Below, one piece after another: positions 33,031 to 43,197 of a DNA stretch of 64,000 nt. Source of the DNA: Hanleya hanleyi. Taxonomy: Eukaryota; Mollusca; Polyplacophora; Lepidopleurida; Hanleyidae. The stretch covers positions 1 to 64,000 of the forward strand of contig JAVTVY010018921.1 in assembly GCA_036873755.1 (NCBI GenBank), given 5' to 3'. The translations under genes and the position numbers were made by a program. The notes under the pieces were generated by a model that did not search any database, was not told the DNA's origin, and was given only the letters and a program-made list of their open reading frames with translations. Positions within the stretch are counted from its first letter, which is position 1. Each line of letters begins with the position of its first letter.

Positions 33031-33541
33031 GGCATATACATGTCTACTCTATACCATGACACATTTGAAGAGCTGGTTTCTCAAAGAAACAAAAGTTTTA
33101 AATCTTTCTGAATTGAATGTACACTATCACTGTTCACATTTGAAGACAATTCACTTGACGAGTGCGCATTGGGGCGTGATTCGCTCTTAATTGGCTTCGC
33201 CTCTGGATTTCTTGGCAATTGAATTTCGTTTCTCCTTATTCTCCAAGGTGGAGCAGGGATAACTGGCATACTTCACATACCAACTTAAAGTTGCCAAAAA
33301 ATTTATTGGGATAAGCATGATAGCCCTTTCTTCAAATAGTAGGCTTATTTCATGCATATTTACCTAATTCATACCAGTTATCACTGATTGAAAATATGCC
33401 TCCATGTTGTAGCATAGGCGAAAACCCAGACGACCAAGAAATTTGCAACCGAGACTCGGAGCGAGTCAGGCCTCAGTGTGCACTCCGTCTGAGGTCGATA
33501 TCGGGAAGCCTCCATTACGGAGCCTAATTTCGTAGCCTCAC

Positions 33542-33727
33542 CTTTCTTCGTGTCATATTCCTGGCAGATCTTAATCATTTTGCGAACGCCGAGTTTGTCA
33601 CAGCATTGTGTCAACTTTGCCTCCACCTCTTGCATGCCCCAACCGTTAACGCTGTAGTTCTGTAGACAAGTCTGTGCCGTCTGCTCCCATTCCTGCTCTT
33701 CCAACATGTCCATGGCACGCTGCTTAT
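33542..33727 (-). CDS. Paralogous 62-codon exon, copy 2
   Basis: 186 bp bounded on the minus strand by acceptor TTTTCTTCAG and donor GTGAGG, phase 1 on both sides. It encodes a module with DMLEEQEW, C-x2-NYSVNGWGM, E-EAKL, LGVRKMIKIC and KKG. The exon at 34695-34880 has the same length, phases and key residues, so the two arose by exon duplication, which symmetric phase 1 allows without frame disruption. The module is probably a small helical domain; I do not recognise it. In this gene it would stand between the sister exon and the downstream repeat exon. Confidence 0.65.
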
Positions 33728-33744
33728 CTGAAGAAAATCACATG

Positions 33745-33935
33745 GTGGTTAGATGTGAATCGAACCCACGTCGCCGGTAATATCAACCGCCCGAACGTAC
33801 AAGACAGGCACTAGCCGATACGGCCACATCGCCTCCCATATGTGTCTCAGAATCATGTCGCCTATGATACCAAATCGCCTGATCAAACGGGATAGGATAA
33901 ACACTCTAACCGACACGGTCTCATCGCCTCCCAGA
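33745..33935 (-). repeat. tRNA-derived SINE-like element, minus strand, partly doubled
   Basis: On the minus strand GGGAGGCGATGTGGCCGTAT (A box with TGGCC-TA-CGG-TAGTG) and GTGGGTTCGATTCACATC (B box) are about 50 bp apart, as in a tRNA. A second A-box-like start (GGGAGGCGATGAGACCGTGT) lies about 80 bp upstream. This gives a two-headed SINE or tandem tRNA-like remnant, lying in the intron of the minus-strand gene. Confidence 0.6.
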
Positions 33936-34694
33936 TTTGCGAACGCACCCCCCTTTTTGCCCGTGGATTTTTGTTTTTGGCATTTCATTCCAAAGATAAG
34001 ATATCAAACCCCAATTTAGCCTTAGAAATACACTAAAATGCAGGAAATCAAGCATAAACATTCAATATTTTCCGGGGGGAAGAAGAGATAGTCGTGCCCT
34101 TCGCGTGCATTCCTGGGATGGTAAGAATTGAAAACATTCGTGCATCCTCCCCTCTCACCTTTGAAAATTCTAGTTACGGTCGGGCCTGACTCATCTTCCG
34201 GACATGTGGGGTAGGCTCAAACAGACAAACCGGAAGTAGTGATGACATAATCTGATTGGATAATTGTTATTGCGTTAGTCGCCCATTGAACCGCCATCTC
34301 GTATTTAATGGAAAGTTTTAGTATTACGTTTTCTGTTCGATAATAATCGTCGAATTTGTTACTATTATTTTCATTGAGTAACGAATCTGATAAAAGATGA
34401 GGTTTGTAGAGCAATCCGCCTTACGGAAATAACCAAACGAGATTTACTGAATTAGCCGAAATCCTTTCGACAAGTGTTTTTTAACGAAAATAATAAAACA
34501 TTCGTGTATTTTAAAACAAAAATCACTCTTGAAAGCTCGTCATCATTCTGACCGTAAAATCCTTGGGAGCATATATTGTGGGTTCTTCAAATTGTTATCA
34601 CAGATGAACCATTCATGGTGTTCTCTGATTGCGATTTTAGTTACTGTTTGTCTCACAGTTCAACGGTAACTTAATTTAAAAGTCAAAATCTCAC
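33936..34694. other. Intron candidate between paralogous exons
   Basis: No reading frame with coding character and no recognised repeat. Confidence 0.4.
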
Positions 34695-34880
34695 CTTTCT
34701 TCACGGCCTCCTCGCGGCAGATTTTGATGATTTTGCGCAATCCGAGCGCTTTCCAGCATGCTTTCAGTTCTGCTTCCATCTCTCGCATCCCCCAACCGTC
34801 CACATTATAATTTCCGAGACATATCCGGGTCCTTTGGATCCATTCCAACTCCTCTAACATGTCCAAGACACGCCGCTTAC
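34695..34880 (-). CDS. Paralogous 62-codon exon, copy 1
   Basis: 186 bp, acceptor TGTTTCATAG and donor GTGAGA on the minus strand, phase 1 on both sides. It reads KRRVLDMLEELEWIQ, then C-LGNYNVDGWGMREMEAEL, GLRKIIKICREEAVKKG. Shared with copy 2: DMLEE-EW, NY-V-GWGM-E-EA-L, C, LG-RK-IKIC, KKG. The conservation of aromatic and Cys residues across two copies, with divergence between them, supports real coding use. Family unknown; Trp, Gly and paired Cys suggest a compact fold, but metal binding is not evident. Confidence 0.65.
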
Positions 34881-35109
34881 CTATGAAACAAATAAAGTGC
34901 GTATCAAGTCAAGTTAAAGGGCAATTAAATCGCATCAAGTCCATCTCGGCCACATCATGGACGGACGATCGACTGAACCTTCACAGAAACTCCATGATTG
35001 GCTTGATACTTATACAGTATTGTCCACAAACCAATGAGAATACCGGATTGGAATTTGAATTGACCAATAAACTGCTCTTGAATTGGAATATCTACCGTGA
35101 TGCACTGGA
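34881..35109. other. Intron candidate
   Basis: An open frame runs on the plus strand (34859-35125), but it has no motif and overlaps the splice acceptor of the minus-strand exon, so I leave it unassigned. Confidence 0.35.
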
Positions 35110-35120
35110 GTTTCTACTCA

Positions 35121-35154
<34 letters not shown>

Positions 35155-35391
35155 GAAATTCATCTCACTCAAGTTGAGTGAAATTCACTCAAGTGTGAGG
35201 GAAAGTCAAATAAGTTTAGCTGAAATTCACTCAAATTTTACTCAAGTTTGAGTTGGTAACTCACTCAAGTTGAGCGAACTTGATACCACTCAAGTTGACA
35301 GGAATTTTTCACTCAAGTGCTGCTGTGGGGGGAATTTTCACTCTTAGGCTACATGAGTGAAATTTCACTCAAGTATTTTTTGAGAGTACAA
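35110..35391. mobile_element. MITE-like repeat with recurrent ACTCAAGT
   Basis: Starts CTACTCACTT followed by a long A run (about 27) and ends TTTTTTGAGAGTAC. In between, CACTCAAGT or its inverse occurs about ten times. The ends are weak inverted repeats (GTACTCTCAAAAAA / CTACTCACTTAAAA). Short palindromes ACTCAAGTTGAGT give it strong secondary structure. Confidence 0.55.
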
Positions 35392-35812
35392 TAATCCATT
35401 ACCTCGAATACCGAACACACAATGATCAGGTTATCTCGTGGATTACTTTGAGTTGCTTGATTTAAACCGTTAACGTCTTCCAAACTCCAAGTGAAATACA
35501 CAACCTCACTTCATTGATTAACATGTAAACTTCAAAGTCAGACTCCAATTATGCACTTACATTTTAGCACCTTTGCTAGAATGTATATAATCGTCTATGT
35601 GTAGACGTAGAATCCCCTAAAATGCAGTATTCAGGGGAAATACATCACGTATATGTACGTCAGCTTTTACCTGTGTTATTGATATTTTGGTGAATCGTAT
35701 TCAATAGGGGGGAGGGGGGGGGGGGCATTAATGTCCTCCTATCGAACTTTAAAACCATCTCCATATATGGTTCAGTTATTTCAGTCCAGGTCTTCATATT
35801 GTACTTCCATGA
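35392..35812. other. Intron candidate with G-rich run
   Basis: Contains a G-run cluster at about 35706-35727, possibly part of a second copy of the TTAA MITE family. Otherwise featureless. Confidence 0.4.
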
Positions 35813-36117
35813 TTAACCCCACCCCCACCAGACCTGGGGGGAGGGGAGGGGGGGGGTCATTATTACCTAATTTACTATGTATCTTTGTTTTTTAGAGATC
35901 AGCATGAACAAACAATATCGAAAATCCGAAACGTACAAATTCATATTTAAAATATGACGTCACTGCGGCCATCGTGGATTTTTGTTTACATTTCCTGGTG
36001 GAGATTGTTCCCAAGACGTTTTGTGAAAAGTTTCAGCATCCTAGCTCAAGAAGCAAAAAAGATATATATATAGTGTGTGTGGAAAGACCTGAAATAACCC
36101 AGGTCTGGTAGAGTTTC
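35813..36117 (+). mobile_element. TTAA-type MITE family, copy 2
   Basis: TTAA at 35813-35816, then CCCCACCCCCACCAGACCTG and a long G run. The central ATGACGTCACTG motif is followed by the right end CCAGGTCTGGTAGAG. The right TTAA has decayed. Confidence 0.65.
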
Positions 36118-36230
36118 GTGACCGTCTGTGATACCATCTAGAGATCTTTCCGTGTTTCCTTCCCTGTCGAATTGACAGAGAACATGTAGCCAATGCATAT
36201 CTTAGAATTTCAACAGGTGTTTCAACTTAC

Positions 36231-36260
36231 GGAATGGAAGCGGGAACCATCCAAAACATC
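36231..36260 (-). CDS. Candidate 30-bp exon of the minus-strand gene
   Basis: Minus strand: acceptor CGTTTCAG, donor GTAAGT, phase 1 in and out. With the carried G it reads G-CFGWFPLPF. Joins the first exon (phase 1) to the 186-bp exon (phase 1). Very short exons are easily found by chance, so confidence is limited. Confidence 0.4.
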
Positions 36261-37083
36261 CTGAAACGAACAATTAATAAACTATTAGTTCAATACATTT
36301 CGAGGACACATGAGATTGGTGCATGAACACAAAGGAAGTTATCGAAAATGTGGAAGCAAACAATGAGTATATCAATTGCCAATGGTCTGTTGAATCAAAA
36401 TCGTGAAAATGGTAGATATTTCGCCTTGTCAGAAGGTTACACAGAATATATATGAATATTCGTATTTTTTTTATAGTATTGCTGAAAATCTAACAATAGT
36501 TATTTTCCTTCTGGTTTCGTAGAATTTCACTTTGAACCTCAGAGCCGTGTAAAGGTCATCAAATGTCAAGGGAGAAATTATAATTCTTCAAAGAAGGACA
36601 CATCGATCTCTTCTGGTGTTTTATAATGAAGATTCTACAGAATAGATGTTGTATTTTATATGATGTATTGGTTTCATCATGTTTCTTTAGTACCGTACAT
36701 GCATGTCGACGATGAGCCCATGAATCTTTTACAGTTTAGTATTCAGAATTGTCCCCCTTGTCGATGATTGTTAAAACAGTAAATCTCGTTGTATTGATGT
36801 AATCGTTTCTATTGTGATTGTTTTCATGTACCGGTAAATCTCGAGCTTTCCATGACGATTACTGTCTACGGTTCTTTCATCTTGAAAGAATGGAAGATGC
36901 ATATAGAGTGAGCAGTTCAGGGCGACCCCTCAAGATGGTCGAGAGGACGCCAAAGGATCTCGTGAGGATTCAACTATATCGCCTTGTTTCCCCGTTTCTC
37001 GCGTTATGTTAACTTGATTCGTAATATTAAAACTTAACTATACTTAGCAACTCTATGTTAATGGTGATCTCGGTCCTACTTAC

Positions 37084-37105
37084 CCTGGTTTTCCCTTAAA
37101 GACAT
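37084..37105 (-). CDS. Candidate first coding exon of the minus-strand gene, variant a
   Basis: Minus strand: ATG at 37105, reading MSLRENQ, then G and donor GTAAGT. It exits in phase 1, like every other intron up to the last exon except around the small exons. A TGACGTCA element lies about 100 bp upstream. The duplicate of this exon at 37976-38000 retains ATGTCTTTAAG and the donor, which is unlikely to persist by chance. Confidence 0.5.
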
Positions 37106-37201
37106 TGTAGATTCTTGCGCTTCGTGATCAAACGTTTTCTGGCTGATGTGTTGATACTTATCATCCGTAGAAACGATTGCGATATTTCACGTCGCTACCA
37201 G

Positions 37202-37225
37202 TGACGTCACTATCGGGCGACGTCA
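37202..37225 (-). promoter_or_regulatory. CRE-like promoter sites of first exon a
   Basis: TGACGTCA at 37202-37209 and CGACGTCA at 37218-37225. TGACGTCA is the consensus for CREB/ATF factors. Position, about 100 bp 5' of the minus-strand ATG, fits a core-proximal promoter. Confidence 0.5.
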
Positions 37226-37975
37226 CCACCATATATGAGGCTCGCTGTTGCGGTACGCAGACATGGCGGTGTCATCAAAGTTGCGCTCATGTTGGAAACA
37301 TAGCACAGCTATAGGCCTAATAGAATCCTTGTAATCATTTACGTAGCTTACTTTTTTCTATATTTTGATATATCTACATAAATTTGTCACTAGCTGTTAT
37401 ATATAGAAGGAGTGGGTATAAACGTGCCGTATCCAAAATATTTGGGTTAATATTACTCTCAATTTCAAGGTCATCGAATGAGGGAGACGTTCTAATTCCT
37501 CAAAGCGATCTCTTCTGGTGTTCTATAATGTGATTCTACAGAATGTATGCTGTATTTTGTATGATTTATTGATTTCATATGCATTTTTTTTTGTATGTGG
37601 ACAATGAGTCCAGAAATCTTTTACAGTTTAGTATCCAGATTTCCCATCTTGTCGATTGTTAAAATTGTAATTTGTTTGAGTTGATGTAATCCTTTCTATT
37701 GTTATTTTTTTTCATGTACCTGTAAATCTCGGGCTTTACATGACAATTACTTTCTAATGATGAATGGAAGATGCAACTATAGAGTGACTCCTTCAGATGA
37801 TCCCGCAAGATGATCGAGAGGACGCCAGAGTGTTTCGCGAGGATTCTGCTATATACCGCCTTGTTTTCCAGTTTTTCACGTTATATTACCTTGTTTCGTA
37901 ATATTAAAACTGAACCACTTTAACAACTCTAGGCCTACCTATACGGTACTCTCGGTCCTATATAGGCCTACTTAC

Positions 37976-38000
37976 CGTTGTGTTTTCCTCTTAAAGACAT
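37976..38000 (-). CDS. Candidate alternative first coding exon, variant b
   Basis: Minus strand: ATG at 38000, reading MSLRGKHN, then G and donor GTAAGT. The exon is three bases longer than variant a but keeps phase 1. It lies in the second half of the tandem duplication and has its own pair of TGACGTCA sites. Confidence 0.45.
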
Positions 38001-38096
38001 TGTCGATTCTTGTGCTTCGTGATGAAACGTTTTCTGGCGAATGTGTTGATACTTATCATCCGTAGAAACGATGGGGGGATTTCGCGTCGCTACCAA

Positions 38097-38120
38097 TGAC
38101 GTCACTATCTCCTGACGTCA
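38097..38120 (-). promoter_or_regulatory. CRE-like promoter sites of first exon b
   Basis: Two perfect TGACGTCA sites, 38097-38104 and 38113-38120, about 100 bp upstream of first exon b. Compared with variant a, both sites are perfect here. Confidence 0.5.
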
Positions 38121-38140
38121 CCACCACATGTGGGTTTCTA

Positions 38141-38523
38141 GAAATGTTAAATTTGTGCCTTTGGCTGGAATCCTTCCAGACAACGCGCTGAATTCGAACG
38201 CGCTAAAAATAACCGATACATATATTTCCGTGGTGTCCGTTCCCATTTGTTAACTGGAAAATGTCGATATGAAATGGTTATTCTCGTAAAAACACAACAA
38301 TTTATATACCAAATTAAAGCGGATTATAACATTTCATTACGGTATATCAAGAGTCCTCTCCCTTTTTGTCCTGGAATCCAACGAAATGAGTCCAAAATGC
38401 TTCTATATCGGCTTTATTTAGCGCCCGGATTTCCGGATACGCCCCACAGAAGGCATGTTTTCGCCCGACTTCGCATAAGCTAATTAGTACAAGTTTGTCC
38501 GAATTGACCCCAAAACCCGTGCT
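38141..38523. other. No feature seen
   Basis: Short plus-strand frame (38247-38483) without a recognisable motif; no repeat identified. Confidence 0.35.
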
Positions 38524-38953
38524 GGACTAAATTTTAGAGCTTATGCGAGGAACATCATTAAATAGCTGTGCGATCACATTCAGTAGAAAACTGAAATCTG
38601 TGAATGAGAAAACCCTCCAAATCCGTTCGAATTAATAAACCTCAGTTTACGCTGGGATACAGGCTTACGTTAATAAAGTTTATAGCGTCAGATTACCGAA
38701 GTTAAGCAACGTTAAGCTCGGTCAATACTTAGATGGGTGGACTAAATTTTAGAGCTTATTCGAGGAACATCATTAAATAGCTGTGCGATCACATTCAGTA
38801 GAAAACTGAAATCTGTGAATGAGAAAACCCTCCAAATCCGTCCGAATTAATAAACCTCAGTTTACGCTGGGATACAGGCTTACGTTAATAAAGTTTATAG
38901 CGTCAGATTACCGAAGTTAAGCAACGTTAAGCTCGGTCAATACTCGGATGGGT
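38524..38953 (+). repeat. 215-bp tandem duplication within a SINE
   Basis: GGACTAAATTTTAGAGCTTA begins both copies (38524 and 38739). They are nearly identical (for example TATGCG versus TATTCG). The junction lies in the GATGGGTG box of the 5S-like sequence, so the first copy is cut there and only the second continues. Confidence 0.9.
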
Positions 38954-39118
38954 GACCGGGTGCGGTACTGGCTGGGCTAATCAGTGTCCAGGATAATAGG
39001 AACTGTGGACACTCTCGTGTTCTGGCACATGTATAGGCACCGTCGTGATATGACTGAAACAATGTTGAAAACGACGTTACCGTACTCACTCACTCTCCTA
39101 ATAAAGTTGTTGTTGTTC
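38640..39118 (+). mobile_element. 5S-rRNA-derived SINE
   Basis: The block 38906-38975 carries the 5S internal-promoter region (ACCGAAGTTAAGCAACGTTA, GGTCAATACTCGGATGGGTG, then ACCGGGTGCGGTACTGGC). A truncated copy lies at 38689-38738 because of the tandem duplication. The 3' part ends GTCGTGATATGACTGAAACA, GACGTTACC, ACTCACTCACTC and a TTG repeat, the tail also seen in the SINEs at 41.8 and 52.9 kb. The 5' third of 5S is missing, so it is a SINE head and not a 5S gene. Confidence 0.8.
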
Positions 39119-39950
39119 TAAAATCACCATTTTCTCCAATTGTTCTCTGAATGTTGCTACAATACGATATGGTTAAAAAAATATCAAGATATACACATGG
39201 TGCAAGTGCCGTGAATTAAAAGCGGCTTCCAATGCTTTCGTCATATTTGCGTGGCATCTTTTGAGTCCGCGTTCGTTTCTTCTGTTTTCTTATAGTTGTG
39301 ATTTTATAAACACTCACTGATGGCGGAAAATGACACAACTTTTGAACGCAGCTGATGTTTGGCTTTAGAAATGAGGACAAAACAGCATTATGATGTACGA
39401 ACCTGGTGTTTTTCATTGAAACATTCTTCTCGTCTTGGATAGTCGGACGAATTGGTTGAGTGACAAGCGATGTGGTTGGACCCAGCGAGATCAAAACAAT
39501 CTGACAGTTGCCTGATCCTTGATCCTTGAATCCATGTGCCAGTGGCACGCAAAACTCTAAGGAATAACTCTACTTCTCACTGGTACTTAACACAAAGTAA
39601 ACACACTGTGTACTGAGGTATGTGATGGTTTCGGATCGGATCACAGGCTCTCACACTTTGGGGGCTCCTCGATCTTAAAGAGTCCAGTTGTGTGGAGGAA
39701 TAGGCAGAGTAATGTGGCAGTCGTCGTTCGGTATTCTGCTGGCTCATCATCCTGATGTGGAGTCATTGAAATGTGCCCAGTTTTCGTTTCTGCTTGTACA
39801 AATTACACATTATTGCGAAGAAAAAAAAAATAGCATAACATTAAATTTACGACTTTAAGAGCAATAGGCCCATCATTTTAAATCAGTTGGTATAATATTT
39901 TTTCCACAGAGAGGGCATCGTGGGGGTAGTGGAAAGGGCGGGGGGCTTCC
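39119..39950. other. Intergenic, no supported gene
   Basis: A 110-codon minus-strand frame (39216-39548) lacks any motif and is flanked by no clear promoter or splice signals; it might be a first exon but I do not claim it. Confidence 0.35.
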
Positions 39951-39951
39951 A

Positions 39952-39998
39952 AGTGAGTGCCAGGTAGGTTGGAAATTCCAACCTACCTGGCACTCACT
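39952..39998. repeat. 47-bp perfect palindrome
   Basis: A 23-base arm (AGTGAGTGCCAGGTAGGTTG + GAA), one central A, then its exact reverse complement. It would extrude or fold as an almost loopless hairpin. Confidence 0.95.
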
Positions 39999-40894
39999 GC
40001 ACCCCACCTATAAGTTTTAACTAACCATACATCCTGAAAGCCTGATTCTCATGATCAAATTCATTACCAGGATAAAACCATTGGCCATCATGAAGATTGG
40101 TCGATACTACGTAGTGTGCATAGTGCCCTCTCTCCGACTCCCATATCATGAAAAGACCCTGAGCTCGGTCATGTCAGTGGAAATCTTCAACAATTGCATC
40201 ATTTAAGGCCACTGTTAGTTGATTGTTCATTTCTCATGACCTCTCGCATCTAAATTTTAGGAGCAAATAATTAAAATTCACGCGGGATTTAATAATTTTT
40301 AGTGCAAAAGATCTCATTTTTTTTATTTTTACATGCATAAATTTGGTTTGCAAGATCCATAATTACTAATTATCGCACTCAGCATGTCTGTGTTTACAAA
40401 CAAAGCCATGAGAAACAAACAATCAACTAACAGCAGCCTAATCCACCTTCTCCACATTATAATCCTCAGACAAACCCGGACATTGGAAGAACAAAGGAGA
40501 GTCTTACTGACCTGTGACTTCAGCTCAGCTCAGCTACTGCATTGTAGTTTCAATTTGCACTATCTTTTAATCTAGGACAATATTTTGAACTGCTGATAAC
40601 TGACATAATTCCATACCTGTGTACTATATGTCCCCAGTGTTCAAAGAAAGTATCATTATGCTTAGAATAATCATGCATAATTTCTCAAATATTACATAAA
40701 AAATATGCCAGCTATCACCAGTTCAAAAGAATGTTCTGGCTCAGTTAAAAGATAGGGCAAAGTTAAATAAAAAATATATGAACCAGTACTGATCAGCTGA
40801 ATTCATGGGTTGGTGAACAGACAGGCTCTTCTTTGTTCTCTCAATATCACTGAATATTGAGCAACTGAGCCATTGTCTATATTTCTCTTTACAG
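39999..40894. other. 5' flank of zinc-finger gene, no feature assigned
   Basis: No recognisable promoter element or exon. Because the first seen exon starts with a splice acceptor, at least one upstream exon probably lies here or further left. Confidence 0.4.
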
Positions 40895-41101
40895 ACTCAA
40901 ACATGCAAAATGACTGAGATGTCTAGTGAACTTCCTAACCGTATGGGATCTGCAGTCTCCAGTCCAGCATCCATTACCAATGAGGTGGTCAGCCTTGTTC
41001 CTAACCTCCTGGGTTATTTGGTCACATCTCTTCATGGAGCACAACAGGTGATCCCAGTTCTGAGACAGCCAGACCATCCACCCACCTCCTTTGTCATACT
41101 G
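40895..41101 (+). CDS. Zinc-finger gene, first coding exon seen
   Basis: Acceptor TCTCTTTACAG precedes, and donor GTAAGT follows at 41102. I take the ATG at 40910 (MTEMSSELPNRMGS...); an earlier ATG at 40903 is in another frame and stops at once. The frame is also open back to the acceptor (TQTCK before the Met), so this could be an internal exon. It encodes a 64-residue segment with LVPNLLGYLVTSLHGAQQ and exits in phase 0. No KRAB, BTB or SCAN box is seen; the hydrophobic helix-like segment could be a protein-interaction module. Confidence 0.7.
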
Positions 41102-41154
41102 GTAAGTTGTTCAGTTCATTTACTTGATTTATTATACGCCTGCCCAAAAGGTGG

Positions 41155-41385
41155 ATGTAGGGGAGATTTGGGAGCACAGAGATATTTTTCCCTTTTACCA
41201 AAATATATGCTGTTATTGTCCTGTAGAGTAGCTGTCTATGCTCTAGTTATAACTAATATTTAGTATGATATAATTATTAAAAAAAACTAAAATATCTGTT
41301 ATAAATGTGCTTTTCTCCAGAATTATATAGTCAAAAAAGTGTACCAGCTGAGCAGGCACAGGGCACACTGGGACACCCACTATTA
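41155..41385 (+). mobile_element. Short relative of the TA-flanked element, in intron 1
   Basis: GTAGGGGAGATTTGGGAGCA and TGTTATTGTCCTGTAG align with the left part of the element at 25474. It ends in GGGCACACTGGGACACCC, resembling that family's internal CCCAGTGTGCCCC motif. Confidence 0.65.
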
Positions 41386-41740
41386 GCTTACAGGCTTACT
41401 GTTATGTTTGAAGAGTTTAGACCATTCAACATCGATGGGCTGAGTTAGTTGCTGACTTCAATGGGGTTTGCCAGCTCGAACTGACACCAGGTGACTACGT
41501 GTACCAAGAGGTAAATGATAAAATTCACCATTTTTCTTGACGTCACAAAGGCAACGTCATAATGTAACGACGTTATAATTGTTCGTTTTATGACGCCACA
41601 TCTTCTTTACCTGTTGAAGCACTAGCGCCGCCTAGCGTGGCTTGCGATCCCCATTGACCCTAGCACAAGCTCATGTAAAGTATGCCATGCCCAATAATAA
41701 GTATTCAATCACCCTAATGAAATTCAATCATCCCCAACTG

Positions 41741-42005
41741 ATCAGCCACCCCGTGGGGCTTCCGGGGATTGCCCTGGGATGTCGTTGTGCACACCGCAGG
41801 CCATGGTAAGAATAGGCCTCATCTCCTCAGACATCTCCTCGTAAGAGGCGACTAACTGAGGCACCCGTGGGGTTCCCGGGTGTGAAAAGGAATAGGACCC
41901 CACCCGTGTGGTTCCCGGGTGTGAAAAGGAATAGGACGTGATACCGGTATATGACTGAAATATAGTTGAAAGCGACGTTAAATCATATTCACTCACTCAC
42001 TCACC
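41741..42005 (+). mobile_element. SINE with internal minisatellite, in intron 1
   Basis: A head with CCGTGGGGCTTCCGGGGATT and CATGGTAAGAATAGGCCTC is followed by two copies of a 38-bp unit (CACCCGTGGGGTTCCCGGGT + GTGAAAAGGAATAGGAC). The shared tail ATATGACTGAAATA, GACGTTAAATC and ACTCACTCACTC comes last. The same family at 52790-53085 has three 38-bp units. Confidence 0.8.
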
Positions 42006-42395
42006 CAACTGATCACCCTGTAAATTCATCAACAATAACAAAAGAATGATGAATTATCTGCATGATTTCGGATCTGTTCCAATAAATTTGATCACCCCCT
42101 GATTTCACATTGGGAAATTGTGATTCCTGTGATTGAATTATTAGAAGATTCACCACACCCTATTTCTTCTAATTATTCAGATTGCAAAACTTAACTTCAA
42201 GTATCTGTGGAGATAAATTCTGCTAACATTCTACAATTATCACTAGCTATATTTTTCAATTCTAGGGATAAATAACATATCCATGTCACAGTATTTAGCC
42301 TCAGTTGTATTTTGTTTTTGTTTTTTTTAAGTCTAAAAATGCTGTTCGAAAAATTAGAAGGAATAGGGTAATATGATTTTCTTATCTTTCCACAG

Positions 42396-42450
42396 GGTAA
42401 TAACAATCCACCTCCTGTCAGTGTCACACCTGTTGTACAGCAAAGAACAG
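42396..42450 (+). CDS. Zinc-finger gene, small coding exon
   Basis: Acceptor CTTTCCACAG, donor GTACGG. Entered in phase 0 it reads GNNNPPPVSVTPVVQQRT and leaves one base (phase 1), which is exactly completed by the next exon at 46271. Proline-rich linker. Confidence 0.7.
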
Positions 42451-43197
42451 GTACGGTGAAACAGCAGTGATTAGCAAACAGTTAAGGATGGCCGCTAGTG
42501 GTGAATCCTAGTTATTCACTTTTTGAATAATGCATTTTGTTGCATTCATAATTGTGTGATATGAGAAAAAACAAAGAAAAATTATAGGTTCGTGTGCATT
42601 TTTAGCTTTAGACAATGTTAAGTTGACTGACTCATGCTCTATTGGAAACCCAGAAAACCTATGGAATAGCCCGGGCCGGCCTGCAGGGTTTTTTATTCAT
42701 GAAATAAAATCATATAAATAGTATTTAGCTTATATTCTAACTGTTCTAACAATCACAATGTCTATCAAAATTTATAAAATTGGATATTGATGGATATTGC
42801 TGAGCTAAATTCTCAGCTGGAAGACCTTAAAAGGAAATCCCTCTGATCCTAGGAAAGGGAGATAACATACTAGAAAAAAAACAGGCAAAAAAAAAAAAAA
42901 AAAAATGGACGCAAAAGCCCAAATTTACCAGCGAACTAACTGAAGACTGAATAAAATTATTTTCTAGCTTCACAGGCGGTCGGGGAGGCTTTTCTTTTTT
43001 TTCTTTCACAACAGACCAACTATATATCTGTCTCTTTTTTTTTTTGCTTTTTGTTTGCTTTGGGTGATAAAAGGGGTTGACGTGTTGCTAAAAATATGAT
43101 GTGGCAGTGCCTGTGAAGCTAGAAGTTTATTTTATTCAGCTTTATTGTTGTGATATGTTGTTGTAATAAGATTTAATACGAAGCTGCGCATCTGAAA
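42451..43197. other. Intron 2, part without recognised repeats
   Basis: AT-rich with poly(A) and poly(T) runs; short minus-strand frames are fortuitous. Confidence 0.4.

Larger units (their letters stand above)
36520..38140. repeat. Diverged tandem duplication carrying alternative first exons
   Basis: The stretch 36540-37260 resembles 37460-38140 (shared phrases: CTCTTCTGGTGTT, ATGAATCTTTTACAGTTTAG, GATACTTATCATCCGTAGAA). Each half ends, in minus-strand terms, with CRE-like sites and a short first exon. The copies are clearly diverged. Confidence 0.75.

Noticed and set aside
38906..38990. Functional 5S rRNA gene
   Set aside because: The 5' third of 5S is missing, the box sequence is altered and the sequence runs into a SINE tail.
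39216..39548. 110-codon minus-strand frame as a gene
   Set aside because: No motif, no duplicate, no convincing splice or promoter signals; kept only as a possibility.
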